Source: Oricola sp. (lineage in GTDB: Bacteria; Pseudomonadota; Alphaproteobacteria; Rhizobiales; Rhizobiaceae). Taken from it: DNA of 35,028 nt. The notes beneath the pieces are model-generated. The model searched no databases. It saw only the letters and a program-made list of their open reading frames with translations, and had not been told where the DNA came from. Positions 15,824 through 24,383 of this stretch are shown in pieces. Each line of letters starts with the position of its first letter. The stretch's first letter is position 1. The position numbers and the translations under genes were made by a program. Where the stretch lies: assembly GCF_022763245.1 (NCBI RefSeq), contig NZ_JALEGV010000019.1, positions 1-35,028 on the forward strand, read 5' to 3'.

Positions 15824-16986
15824 CACATCATGCCGAAGCTGAGGAAGCCGTCCTCGGGGAAGGCGTCGTAGACGCGTTTGCCGACGAGGTCCTTCAGCGT
15901 CTCGGTCGCCCCGCCGCCAAGCGTGCCGTAGCGCGCGCCGCGGTAGAAATGCGAAACCGGATATTCGTCGGTAAAGCCGTACCCGCCATGCACCTGCAGC
16001 GCGTCGCTGGTGACGCGGATCGCCATCTCGTTCGTCTGGATCTTGGCGATCGCGGCCAAATAGGGATCGGGAAACGGATCGGCCGTCGCGGCGGCGCGGT
16101 ACAGGATCGACCGGGCCACCTCGATCTCGCGGGCCATGTCGGCGATCTTCCACCGCATTCCCTGCATGGAACCGGTCGGACGGCCGAAAATCTCGCGCTG
16201 GCGAACGTATTTCACGGCCTCTTCGAAGGCGCCTTCCGCCAGACCCAGTGACACGGACGGGTTCATGCAGCGTTGCGTGTTGAATGCGGTCAACAGCTTC
16301 TTGAAGCCGTCCTCCCGGATGATCAGGTTCTCCAGCGGCAGTTCCATGTCGCGGAACTGGATCTCGGCCAGGTTCTCGCCTCCCATCGTGTGGTAGCGGG
16401 CCGTCACCTCGAATCCGGGCGTGCCCGGTTCGACCAGAACGCAGCCGATGCCTTCACGCCCCGGCTTGTTGTCGACGCGGGTGAAGACGATGAAGCAATG
16501 GGCCTCGTCGGCCCGGCTGATCAGCGTCTTCGTACCGTTCAGTACGACCCGGTCGTCGTGAACGACGGTGTTGGTCTTGTAGTTCGCGACATCCGTGCCG
16601 GCATGGGGTTCGGTCATGCAGATCGCCAGGATCGTCTCGCCGGTGATGACGCCGGGAAGGAATTTCCGCCTCAGCTCCTCGGGCGCGAAATTGGCGATGA
16701 TGCGGTTCTGGGCGCCCATCGCGCTCATCGCGGCCATCGCCGTCACATAGCAGACCTTGGCCACCTCTTCGAGCACCAGCACGCAGTCCAGAACCGGCAG
16801 GCCCAGCCCGCCATGCTCTTCGGGGACCGCCATGCCCAGGACGCCGATTTCGCCCAGTTCCTTGAGGTTTTCATAGGGAAAGGTGCCGTCCTGCCATTTG
16901 CTGACGCGTTGCCGGAATTTCGTCTGCGCCAGTTGGCGCACTGTATCCAGAATCGCCTTTTGATCGTCGTTCAGTTCGAGCTTCAT
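15823..16986 (-). CDS. acyl-CoA dehydrogenase family protein
   Basis: The 387-aa flavoprotein has the full ACAD fold: helical N-domain, FAD/substrate loop ICMTEPHAGTDVANYK, middle beta domain, and the C-terminal HGGYGFTDEYPVSHFYRGARYG. It would introduce an alpha,beta double bond into an acyl-CoA. The position of the usual catalytic Glu (YEGTSE in MCAD) reads LGGGATE. The alternative Glu used by isovaleryl-CoA and long-chain enzymes appears as Gln in AFNTQR. The catalytic base is therefore not obvious. The start is at ATG 16986, with AAGG 7-8 nt upstream. ATG 17004 is possible. It lies 40 bp after the crotonase gene in the same operon. Confidence 0.88.
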   Translation of the reverse strand: MKLELNDDQKAILDTVRQLAQTKFRQRVSKWQDGTFPYENLKELGEIGVLGMAVPEEHGGLGLPVLDCVLVLEEVAKVCYVTAMAAMSAMGAQNRIIANFAPEELRRKFLPGVITGETILAICMTEPHAGTDVANYKTNTVVHDDRVVLNGTKTLISRADEAHCFIVFTRVDNKPGREGIGCVLVEPGTPGFEVTARYHTMGGENLAEIQFRDMELPLENLIIREDGFKKLLTAFNTQRCMNPSVSLGLAEGAFEEAVKYVRQREIFGRPTGSMQGMRWKIADMAREIEVARSILYRAAATADPFPDPYLAAIAKIQTNEMAIRVTSDALQVHGGYGFTDEYPVSHFYRGARYGTLGGGATETLKDLVGKRVYDAFPEDGFLSFGMM

Positions 16987-17026
16987 TCGTATTACCTTTG
17001 ACATGATGGAGGGGGCCAGGATGCGG

Positions 17027-17800
17027 CTAGTCGAAAACCGGGCTCCTGCGTTCTGCAAAGGCGCAAACGCCTTCGCGATAGTCGCGCGAGCGCAGGATCT
17101 CGGAGATGGCGATCCGTTCGCCGTCGAGCCCCTCGGCGATGGGCAGGTCGAGACCGGCATAGACCACGGATTTGAGCAGTTGCATGCCGCGGCGGGAGCG
17201 CTGCGACACCAGCCGCGCAAATCCGAGCATCGCGGCTTCCATCGCGGCGGCATCCGGAAAGGTCCGGTTGACCAGGCCCCAGGTCTCGGCCTGGCCGGCG
17301 TCGATCGGCTCGCCCGAATACATCATCTCCAGCGCCCGCGCGGTTCCTATCAGGCGCGGCAGGCGCTGGGTGCCGCCGGCGCCGGGAATGGCGCCGATGC
17401 GCGCCTCGGTGAGGCCGATTTTCGCGTTCGCGACCATGAAACGCAGATCGCAGGCCAGCGCGATCTCGCAACCGCCGCCAAGCGCGAGCCCGTTCAACCC
17501 GGCGATCGTCGGAAAAGGCAAGGCGGCGATGTCGTCTGCAAGGCCGGAAATAGCGCGATTATGGGCGAATTTCCGATCGTCCGACATGGTCTTGCGCTCG
17601 GACAGATCGGCCCCGGCGCAAAACCCCTTGCCGTTTGCCGTCAGCAGGAGAACCCGCGCGCCGCGTTCGTTGATCCCGGCCATGGCCGCATGCAGATCGT
17701 CGGTCAGGGCGCTGCTCAGCGCATTGTATTTCTCCGGCCTGTTCAGGCGCAGACAGCAGATGTCCTCCTCAGGCCAGTGCTCGATCAGGTGATCCGCCAA
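17027..17800 (-). CDS. enoyl-CoA hydratase/isomerase (crotonase family)
   Basis: The 257-aa crotonase has the oxyanion-hole segments GFCAGADLSE (59-68) and NGLALGGGCEIALACDLR (103-120). Both hydratase glutamates are present: E112 in GGGCE and E132 in LTEARIGAIPGAGGTQ. It would add water across the enoyl-CoA made by the dehydrogenase next to it, giving the 3-hydroxyacyl-CoA that the CitE-like lyase could cleave. It is 12 bp downstream of the CoA-transferase gene and has a typical family length. In the itaconate pathways I recall the hydratase is MaoC-like, so this operon uses a different hydratase fold. Confidence 0.9.
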   Translation of the reverse strand: MADHLIEHWPEEDICCLRLNRPEKYNALSSALTDDLHAAMAGINERGARVLLLTANGKGFCAGADLSERKTMSDDRKFAHNRAISGLADDIAALPFPTIAGLNGLALGGGCEIALACDLRFMVANAKIGLTEARIGAIPGAGGTQRLPRLIGTARALEMMYSGEPIDAGQAETWGLVNRTFPDAAAMEAAMLGFARLVSQRSRRGMQLLKSVVYAGLDLPIAEGLDGERIAISEILRSRDYREGVCAFAERRSPVFD

Positions 17801-17812
17801 TGTCTTGTCTCC

Positions 17813-19084
17813 TCATCCTGCATGTGCGGCGGCGGCCTGCAACGACCGGTCCAGGGATTCTCGAAAATCGGGATGGGCGATCGCCACCAGCGCGCGGGCG
17901 CGCGCCGGGAAGTCCAGTCCCCAAAGCTCGGCGGAACCGAATTCGGTCACCACGATGTCGATATCGGACCTTGCTGTGGTGACGGGCCGGTTTTCGAGGC
18001 CGGCCACGATCTTCGAGGTCTTGCCGTCCGCTGTCGTCGAAGCAAGCGCGATGATCGAACGGCCGCCCTCGGACAGTCGTCCTCCGCGCACGAAATCCAC
18101 CTGGCCGCCGACTGCGCCGATATATTTGCCGCCGGCGAGTTCCGAATTGACCTGCCCGGTCAGGTCGATCTCGATCGCCGAGTTGATCGTGTAGAACTTC
18201 TTGAGCCGTGCCATCGTTTGCGCGGCATGGGTATAGGCGGCGCCACGCAGGGATACGGCGTTGTTGCCGTCCGAGAAATCGAACAGGCGCCGGTCGCCGA
18301 AGAGCCCCCCGGTCACCATACGCCCTTCGTCCAGTCCCTTGTGGAGGTTGGTGACGGCGCCGTTTTCCAGCAGATCGACGGCGCAATCGGGAATGACGCC
18401 CGAATGGATGCCCAGGTGCTTGTGGCCCGCCAGCGCCGCGCAGACCGCGGTGGGCAGCCCGCCGATGCCAAGCTGGATGGTCGCGCGGTCGGGAACGATT
18501 TCGGCCACCCGCCGGGCGACCTCGATATCCGTCGCGCCCGCAGGCGCGTCGGGAAGCAGGGGTTCCGGTCCGTCGGCCAGGGTCAGGTGGTGGATGCGAT
18601 CGCGGGCGATCAGCGCATCGTCCCCGGTGAGGGGCAGGCGATCGTCGATTTCCGCGATGACGACGCGGGCGGCGTCGACCATTTCCTGCACGAAATCGGC
18701 AACCACGCCGGCCGAGAACATGCCGGGCTCCTCGGTCGGTCGGACCCGCAGCAGAACGACATCGACCGGCAGACGCCGCGACCGGATCAGGCCGGGGACC
18801 GTCGAGACATGGGCGGGCATGATCCGGTTGCCGGAATGGGCGGCCGCGCTCCGCGTGCCGGCCGCGCCGTTGAGGCACAGGAACCGGGCGCCGCTTTCGA
18901 CCAGCGCCTTGGGTGTGCGCGTCGTGGCCATCCCCAGAACCGCGACATAGGCGGGAAGGTCCGGAGTCGCCTCGACAAGAGCGGCGGTCAGCCCCGTCGG
19001 CTCGCCGGTGCCCTGGGGCCAGACGACATGATCGCCGGGCTGCAGGACGGAGGCAAAGTCGAATTCGGAGCTGGGCTTGGTCAT
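17813..19084 (-). CDS. acetyl-CoA hydrolase/transferase family CoA-transferase
   Basis: The 423-aa protein belongs to the family of 4-hydroxybutyrate, acetate and succinyl-CoA:acetate CoA-transferases (family I, Cat1-like). Visible family stretches are INSAIEIDLTGQVNSE, GGQVDFVRGGRLSEGGRS with SIIALAST, and the C-terminal VTEFGSAELWGLDFPARARA. It would activate a carboxylic acid using acetyl-CoA or succinyl-CoA. It opens the six-gene leftward operon and has its own promoter and operator-like site upstream, with AGGA about 11 nt before the ATG at 19084. A second CoA-transferase of a different family lies upstream, so two acids or two pathway stages may need activation. Confidence 0.9.
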   Translation of the reverse strand: MTKPSSEFDFASVLQPGDHVVWPQGTGEPTGLTAALVEATPDLPAYVAVLGMATTRTPKALVESGARFLCLNGAAGTRSAAAHSGNRIMPAHVSTVPGLIRSRRLPVDVVLLRVRPTEEPGMFSAGVVADFVQEMVDAARVVIAEIDDRLPLTGDDALIARDRIHHLTLADGPEPLLPDAPAGATDIEVARRVAEIVPDRATIQLGIGGLPTAVCAALAGHKHLGIHSGVIPDCAVDLLENGAVTNLHKGLDEGRMVTGGLFGDRRLFDFSDGNNAVSLRGAAYTHAAQTMARLKKFYTINSAIEIDLTGQVNSELAGGKYIGAVGGQVDFVRGGRLSEGGRSIIALASTTADGKTSKIVAGLENRPVTTARSDIDIVVTEFGSAELWGLDFPARARALVAIAHPDFRESLDRSLQAAAAHAG

Positions 19085-19132
19085 CTCGGGCGACAGTCCT
19101 TCGGTTCTCGGCGCAAGGTGCCTTAACGCTTA

Positions 19133-19167
19133 AATTGATCTATATGATTAAGATAAGGTTGTGGCAA
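19133..19167 (-). promoter_or_regulatory. promoter of the six-gene CoA operon with operator site B
   Basis: On the minus strand TTGCCA (19162-19167), 17 nt, TATAGA (19139-19144) is a good sigma-70-type promoter. The island motif copy B (19133-19150; plus-strand AATTGATCTATATGATTA) covers the -10 completely, the geometry of a repressor site. It is the best-formed promoter in the island. Confidence 0.6.
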
Positions 19168-19186
19168 GCCGAGCCGATCGTTTTTG

Positions 19187-20404
19187 CTAGAGGACGCGAT
19201 CCTGCCTGAGGGTCTCATATTCCTCGTCCGACAGGCCGAGAAAACCGGTGACGACTTCACGGTTGGCATCGCCAAGCGGGCGGCTCGGCTCGAGCGGAAG
19301 TCGTTCGAGACCCTTGAAGCTGAACGGTGTATGCGGGAGGGTCACGTCGCCCAGGCCGGGATGGGAGACCTTTTGCAGGCTGCCGCGCGCCAGCATGTTG
19401 GGATCGTTCATGACTTCCTTGAGGTTGCGGACAGGGGCGGAAGGCACCTTGGCGGCGAGCATGGCGTCGGCCACTTGTTGTTTCGTGTGCCGCCGGGTCC
19501 ATTCGGTCAGCAGATCGTCCACCAGGGTGACGTTCTGCACCCGCGCCGTGCGCGTGGAGAGCCGCGGATCGTCCTTGAGGTCCGGGCGTCCGATGACATC
19601 GAGGATGGCGCGGAAATGGTGATCGCCGGGGGAGTTGATGACGGCATAGCCGTCGCTGGTTTCATAGGCGTTGTAGGGCGACACGCCGAGGCCGCCGTGG
19701 CGGTTGCCGGTGCGTTCGGGCGCGTCGTCGCCCCTTGCGTGCTGCATCCCGTAATTCGACGCGAGCGAACAATAGGTGGCGTCTTGCATCGAAACTTCGA
19801 CGATGCGTCCCTTGCCGGTTTTTTCACGCTCGTAGAGCGCCGTCATGACGGCGGCATAGAGATGGATGCCGGCGAAGAAATCGCACAGGGCTGCGCCGGA
19901 TTTCACCGGCGGGCCGTCCGGAAAGCCGGTCGAATTGATGACGCCGGACATCGCCTGTACGACGAGGTCCATGGCGGGAAAGTCCTTGTAAGGCCCGTCG
20001 CTGCCATAGCCGGAACTGGAGCCGTAGACGAGCCGGGGATTGATTTCCCGCAAGGTTTCGGCGCCGAGGCCGAGCCGCGCCATCACGCCCGGAGCGAAGT
20101 TTTCGATCAGGATGTCGGCCTTGGCGACCATGGCGCGGAACAGTTCCTTGCCCCGCTCGGATTTCAGGTCCAGCGTGATCGGCTGCTTGTTGGAGTTCAG
20201 CATGGCAAAGGGCAGGTCCGCGCCCCCCATGTCGCCGCGGCTGCGCAGATGCTCGCCTGTATGCGGCTCGATCTTGATGACGCGCGCTCCGGACAGCGCC
20301 ATCAGCAACGTGGCGTAAGGCCCGTTATAGACGTGCGACAGATCCAGTACGGTCACGCCGGAAAGCGGATAGCGGTCGGTCGCTTGCATCTCGGCCTCGG
20401 TCAT
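19187..20404 (-). CDS. CaiB/BaiF family III CoA-transferase
   Basis: The 405-aa protein is a family III CoA-transferase, as in formyl-CoA, succinyl-CoA:mesaconate or itaconate CoA-transferases. It begins VTVLDLSHVYNGPYAT (17-32), contains IKIEPHTGEH (44-52), LILIENFAPGVM-like sequence at about 98-108, and PAMDLVVQAMSG with the catalytic Asp at D146, the Frc D169 equivalent. The C-terminal half carries the family sequence APVRNLKEVMNDPNM. It probably activates a dicarboxylate with succinyl-CoA. It lies 70 bp after the alcohol dehydrogenase gene on the same strand and is probably co-transcribed. ATG 20404 is the first start, and a second Met at residue 6 is possible. Confidence 0.9.
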   Translation of the reverse strand: MTEAEMQATDRYPLSGVTVLDLSHVYNGPYATLLMALSGARVIKIEPHTGEHLRSRGDMGGADLPFAMLNSNKQPITLDLKSERGKELFRAMVAKADILIENFAPGVMARLGLGAETLREINPRLVYGSSSGYGSDGPYKDFPAMDLVVQAMSGVINSTGFPDGPPVKSGAALCDFFAGIHLYAAVMTALYEREKTGKGRIVEVSMQDATYCSLASNYGMQHARGDDAPERTGNRHGGLGVSPYNAYETSDGYAVINSPGDHHFRAILDVIGRPDLKDDPRLSTRTARVQNVTLVDDLLTEWTRRHTKQQVADAMLAAKVPSAPVRNLKEVMNDPNMLARGSLQKVSHPGLGDVTLPHTPFSFKGLERLPLEPSRPLGDANREVVTGFLGLSDEEYETLRQDRVL

Positions 20405-20474
20405 TTCGATTTCGGTCCTTTCTCGTTCGTCGGTCCGGCGCGGTACGTGGGTGGTTGTCTTTGGATTGCGCCGC

Positions 20475-21611
20475 TCACAGCGTTCCGTGCGGCAGCAGCA
20501 CCTGACGGATCACGTCGCCGCTGTCGAGCCGGTCCAGGCTGGCGTTCAACTGGTCGAAGCCGATTGCAGAACTGCGCAGCCGGTCGACAGGCATCTGCCC
20601 TTCGGTGAAAAGTTTCATGTAGTGGGGGATATCCCGTTCGGGAACGCAGCTGCCCATGAACGAGCCGCGAATATTGCGTTCCTGCGATACGAGCGTGGCG
20701 TGCACGAAGTCGTACCTTGCGTCGGAGGCTCCGAGGCCGACGCAGATCACGTCGCCACCGGGGCGGATGAGATCCGGCGCGGATTTCATTGCGGCGGGCG
20801 CGCCGGACATTTCGAAGGCGAAATCCACACCGTCCCCGGTCAGCACGCGGACCTTCTCGACCAGTTCCGGGTCGTCGGCGCGCAGCGTGTCCGTTGCGCC
20901 GAGTTCGCGCGCGATGGGGAACTTGTCGTCGCGCATGTCGATGCCGATGATCGTCTTCGCTCCGGCGACCCGCGCGGCCATAAGCCCGTTCAGTCCGATG
21001 CCGCCCAGACCGATGATGGCGACGCTCGCACCGCTCGGGACCTGCGCCGTGTTGAAGACCGACCCTGCGCCGGTGACCACGGCGCAGCCGAAAAGCGCGG
21101 CCACGTCCAGCGGGATCTGCGGATCGATCTTCACCAGCGATCCGGGCATCGTCACCGCATATTCGGCAAAGCCGGAAATGCCGGAATAGTGATAGATCGG
21201 TGCGCCGTTGCGGCTCAGCCGGCGCTGGCCGTTGGCCAGCAAGCCTTTTGTGCGCGGGGCCGTCACGGACTGGCAAAGCGCGGGACGGTCGCGCCGGCAA
21301 TGAGCGCAGACCCCGCAGCCCGAAACCACGGTCATCACCACATGGTCGCCCTCGCTCAGATGAGTGACGCCCGCCCCGGTCTCGCGTACTATCCCGGCGG
21401 CTTCGTGGCCGCCGACCACGGGCAATTGCCGTTTGCGCAGGCCTTTCACCTGGCTGAGGTCGGAGTGGCACAGCCCGGCGGCGCGGATCTCGACGAGGAC
21501 CTCGCCGGGGCCCGGGCTGTCGAGGTCGACTTCCTCAATCCGGAACGGCTGGCTTTGTTCGAATGGCTTGGGCAGGCCCTGCTCGTACATGACCGCGGCT
21601 GTGATCTTCAT
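20475..21611 (-). CDS. zinc-dependent alcohol dehydrogenase (MDR family)
   Basis: The 378-aa medium-chain dehydrogenase has the catalytic zinc ligands C48 in GLCHSD and H69-E70 in GGHE. The structural zinc cysteines are C99, C102, C105 and C113. The Rossmann motif is GLGGIGLNG, followed by an acidic residue in GIDMRDDK that suggests NAD. It looks like the class III/aryl-alcohol branch and would oxidise a primary alcohol to the aldehyde. The ATG at 21611 has GGAGG 10 nt upstream. An in-frame start at 21644 lacks that. It is divergent from the aldehyde dehydrogenase gene, the natural next step, and both promoters share operator site C. Confidence 0.9.
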   Translation of the reverse strand: MKITAAVMYEQGLPKPFEQSQPFRIEEVDLDSPGPGEVLVEIRAAGLCHSDLSQVKGLRKRQLPVVGGHEAAGIVRETGAGVTHLSEGDHVVMTVVSGCGVCAHCRRDRPALCQSVTAPRTKGLLANGQRRLSRNGAPIYHYSGISGFAEYAVTMPGSLVKIDPQIPLDVAALFGCAVVTGAGSVFNTAQVPSGASVAIIGLGGIGLNGLMAARVAGAKTIIGIDMRDDKFPIARELGATDTLRADDPELVEKVRVLTGDGVDFAFEMSGAPAAMKSAPDLIRPGGDVICVGLGASDARYDFVHATLVSQERNIRGSFMGSCVPERDIPHYMKLFTEGQMPVDRLRSSAIGFDQLNASLDRLDSGDVIRQVLLPHGTL

Positions 21612-21661
21612 ATAGCGAATTCCTCCGGTGTTTAGGCGCGCCACGACAGGTCGTACTGCGG

Positions 21662-21702
21662 TTGCAGCTATTTCATTTAGATGATATTACGCATTTCGAC
21701 AA
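21662..21702. promoter_or_regulatory. divergent ADH/ALDH promoters with operator site C
   Basis: Rightward: TTGCAG (21662-21667), 17 nt, TATTAC (21685-21690). Leftward: TTGTCG (minus, 21697-21702), 17 nt, TAAATG (21674-21679). The motif copy ATTTCATTTAGATGATAT (21670-21687) overlaps elements of both, so one bound regulator could control both directions. Confidence 0.5.
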
Positions 21703-21718
21703 GACTTAGGAGATCAAG

Positions 21719-23158
21719 ATGTCGCGCGTCGAGCAAGGCTGCACGAAAGTCATACACCCGTTGATCGGCGGCCAGCGGGAGGAGGGGCGGGAGTTCGTTC
21801 CGGTTCTCAACCCTTATGACGGTGCTGAAGTGGCGAGCATGCCTGTGTCGTCCGAGGACGACGCCCGCCGCGCAATAGAAAAGGCCGATGCCGCGCGCGC
21901 TGCCATGGCGGCAATGCCGGCGCGGGAAAGGGCGGCCTATCTGCGCCGCGTCGCCGACCTCGTGACCGAGCGGACCGAGGATATCGCCGTCGCCATGACG
22001 CAGGAGACCGGAAAGGCGTTGCGCGATGCGCGGGTCGAAACGGCCCGCTCCGCCGACACGCTTCGGCTTTGCGCGGAAGAGGCGATTCGCATCGAGGGCG
22101 CGCATATCCCGATGGAGGCCAGCGCCATCGGAGCGGGCAAGATCGCGATGACACTGCGTTTTCCCGTGGGCGTCGTCAGTGCGATCACGCCGTTCAACGC
22201 GCCGGTAAACCTTGTGATGCACAAGCTGGGGCCGTCAATCGCGGCGGGGAATGCGACGGTTCTCAAATGTTCGCCGAAGGCGCCGCTTTGCGTCTCGAAG
22301 GCGGTCGAATGCTTCCTGGATGCCGGCGGGCTGCCCGGGGGCGCTCTCAGCGCGCTTTACGGCGACGCGGTCGGCCCGGTCATGGTGTCTGATCCGCGCG
22401 TCGATTTCATCAGCTTCACCGGATCGACCCGTGTGGGCAAGATCATTCGCCAGAATGCGGGCATGAAGCGCGTGGCGTTGGAGCTTGGCGGGGTCGGGCC
22501 GACCATCGTGCATTCGGATGCGGATATCGAGGTCGCGGCGCCGGCCTGCGCACGCAATGCCTTCATGCTGGCCGGGCAAAGCTGCATCTCCGTGCAGAAC
22601 GTGTTCGTCCACCGGTCGATCCACGACGCATTCGTCGCGCGGCTTCTGGCCGAAATCGAAACGCTTCGCGTCGGCGATCCGATGAACCCCGCCACCGAGA
22701 TCGGAACGCTGATCGACGAAGAGGCCGCTCTGCGGGTCGAAGCGATGCTGGATCGGGCCGTTTCGGCGGGCGCCGAACTCCTGGCCGGGGGGAGCCGGAC
22801 CGGCGCGCAGATCCAGCCCGCCGTTCTGCACAAGGTGACGCAGGAGATGGACGTCGCCTGCGAAGAGATCTTCGGCCCGGCCATGTCGGTCATTCCCTAT
22901 GATGATGTCGAGCAGATCTTCCGCGACATCACCGCCTCGCGCTACGGGCTTCAGGCCGGGATATTCACGCAGTCCCTTCCGCTCGCTCTGGCGGCGATCA
23001 AGGGGATCCGCACCGGCGGCGTCATCGTCAACGGCACTTCGCGCTGGCGGTCCGACCAGATGCCCTATGGCGGCGTCAAGGACAGCGGCATCGGCCGCGA
23101 GGGCCCGAAATTCTCGACGCTGGATATGACCGAAGAACGGTTCTTTGTGCTCAACTAG
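21719..23158 (+). CDS. NAD(P)-dependent aldehyde dehydrogenase
   Basis: The 479-aa ALDH has all catalytic elements: N160 in TPFNAP, K183 in VLKCSP, E255 in ALELGG, C289 in GQSCIS, and the C-terminal EEIFGP and GGVKDSGIGREG. The GQSCISVQ variant is typical of the lactaldehyde/glyceraldehyde/semialdehyde branch rather than classical betaine-type enzymes. It would turn the aldehyde made by the divergent ADH into a carboxylic acid, and a semialdehyde to dicarboxylate step fits the context. The start at ATG 21719 has TTAGGAG 7-8 nt upstream. It is probably co-transcribed with the old yellow enzyme gene 43 bp downstream. Confidence 0.92.
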   Translation: MSRVEQGCTKVIHPLIGGQREEGREFVPVLNPYDGAEVASMPVSSEDDARRAIEKADAARAAMAAMPARERAAYLRRVADLVTERTEDIAVAMTQETGKALRDARVETARSADTLRLCAEEAIRIEGAHIPMEASAIGAGKIAMTLRFPVGVVSAITPFNAPVNLVMHKLGPSIAAGNATVLKCSPKAPLCVSKAVECFLDAGGLPGGALSALYGDAVGPVMVSDPRVDFISFTGSTRVGKIIRQNAGMKRVALELGGVGPTIVHSDADIEVAAPACARNAFMLAGQSCISVQNVFVHRSIHDAFVARLLAEIETLRVGDPMNPATEIGTLIDEEAALRVEAMLDRAVSAGAELLAGGSRTGAQIQPAVLHKVTQEMDVACEEIFGPAMSVIPYDDVEQIFRDITASRYGLQAGIFTQSLPLALAAIKGIRTGGVIVNGTSRWRSDQMPYGGVKDSGIGREGPKFSTLDMTEERFFVLN

Positions 23159-23201
23159 GGGCCGGTCACCTCTCAGGAAACAGACAGGAAGGGCGAGAGC
23201 C

Positions 23202-24383
23202 ATGGGGCAGACCTCCAATGAGGGAGCGGTCGCGGCCGCTGCAAATCCACCGCTGTTCAAGCCGCTGCGTTTGCGCGGACTGGTGCTGCGCAACCGGATC
23301 GCCATTTCGCCGATGTGCATGTATTCGGCGCCGGACTCCGTCGCGACCGATTTCCATCTGGCGCATTACACCCGCTTTGCGCTGGGCGGCGCGGGACTGG
23401 TCATGATCGAAGCGACCGCGGTGGTGCCCGAGGGGCGGATCACCCATGGCGATCTCGGTTTGTGGAGCGACGATCAGATCGCGCCGCTGGCGCGCGTGAT
23501 CGCCGCCTGCAAGGTCCAGGGCGCGGCCGTCGGGGTGCAACTCGTGCATAGCGGGCGCAAGGCCGCCCGCCAGAGGCCCTGGCATGGCAACGGTCCGATG
23601 GGCGAGGCGGACGCCGCGCGCGGCGAGTTGCCCTGGCCCATCGCCTCGGCCAGCGCGATCCCCTTCGGCGAGGGGTATCTCACGCCCGAGGCCTTGACGC
23701 CGGAGGGGATCGGAGCGATGCGCCGGGCCTTTGCCGCGGCCGCGGAGCGCGCGGTGCGGGCCGGGGCCGACCTTGTCGAGATCCATGCGGCGCACGGGTT
23801 TCTGCTGCACAGCTTCATGTCGCCCGCCACCAACACACGGGACGACGCCTATAATGGCGACTTCGCCGCCCGGCACAGATTTGCCGCCGAGGTGGCTGCC
23901 GATGTGCGCGCCGCGATCCCCGACGATATGCCGCTTTTCGCCCGCATCTCGATGCATGACGCCGCCGAACCCGCTCGCCCCTTCGGCGAGACGGTCGAAC
24001 TGGCCGGATTGCTGGGGCGCAACGGCGTAGACGTCATCGACTGCTCCTCCGGCGGTATCGGCGGGCACAGCGCCTCGACATCGGGCAAGGCAACCGCCCT
24101 CGGGTTCCAGTTGCCGGATACCGCGCGGGTTCGCGCGGGCTCGGGCATGAAGACGATGGCGGTCGGGCTGATCACCGAAGCAGAGCTTGCCGATGCGGCC
24201 ATACGGGACGGTCGGACCGACCTTGTCGCCATCGGGCGCGAGACGCTCTGGAATCCCAACTGGCCGCATCACGCAAGGGCGGCGCTGTCCGGCCCCTGCT
24301 ATGCCGATTGGCCGGAACAATATGGCTGGTGGCTGGAGCGGCGCGAGCAGCTTCTTGAGAAGATCAGGGCGTCTTCGGGCTGA
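23202..24383 (+). CDS. old yellow enzyme, YqjM-like NADH:flavin oxidoreductase
   Basis: The 393-aa FMN ene-reductase is of the thermophilic/YqjM type. The flavin-tuning Cys is in SPMCMYSA (C39) with Y41, and the substrate-binding His pair is in EIHAAHGFLLHSF (H195, H198). In YqjM the last stretch reads HEF, while here it is HSF. It would reduce an activated C=C of an enone, unsaturated lactone or similar with NAD(P)H. The ATG at 23202 follows AGGAAGGGCGAGAGCC. An in-frame start at 23145 inside the ALDH end is unlikely. Its 3' end overlaps the oppositely oriented MBL hydrolase gene by 20 bp. Confidence 0.9.
   Translation: MGQTSNEGAVAAAANPPLFKPLRLRGLVLRNRIAISPMCMYSAPDSVATDFHLAHYTRFALGGAGLVMIEATAVVPEGRITHGDLGLWSDDQIAPLARVIAACKVQGAAVGVQLVHSGRKAARQRPWHGNGPMGEADAARGELPWPIASASAIPFGEGYLTPEALTPEGIGAMRRAFAAAAERAVRAGADLVEIHAAHGFLLHSFMSPATNTRDDAYNGDFAARHRFAAEVAADVRAAIPDDMPLFARISMHDAAEPARPFGETVELAGLLGRNGVDVIDCSSGGIGGHSASTSGKATALGFQLPDTARVRAGSGMKTMAVGLITEAELADAAIRDGRTDLVAIGRETLWNPNWPHHARAALSGPCYADWPEQYGWWLERREQLLEKIRASSG

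Noticed and set aside
17003-19126. A 707-codon open frame on the plus strand
   Set aside because: It is antisense to the crotonase and CoA-transferase genes, which have clear family motifs. The frame is a product of high GC at third positions and its translation is low-complexity without any recognisable domain.
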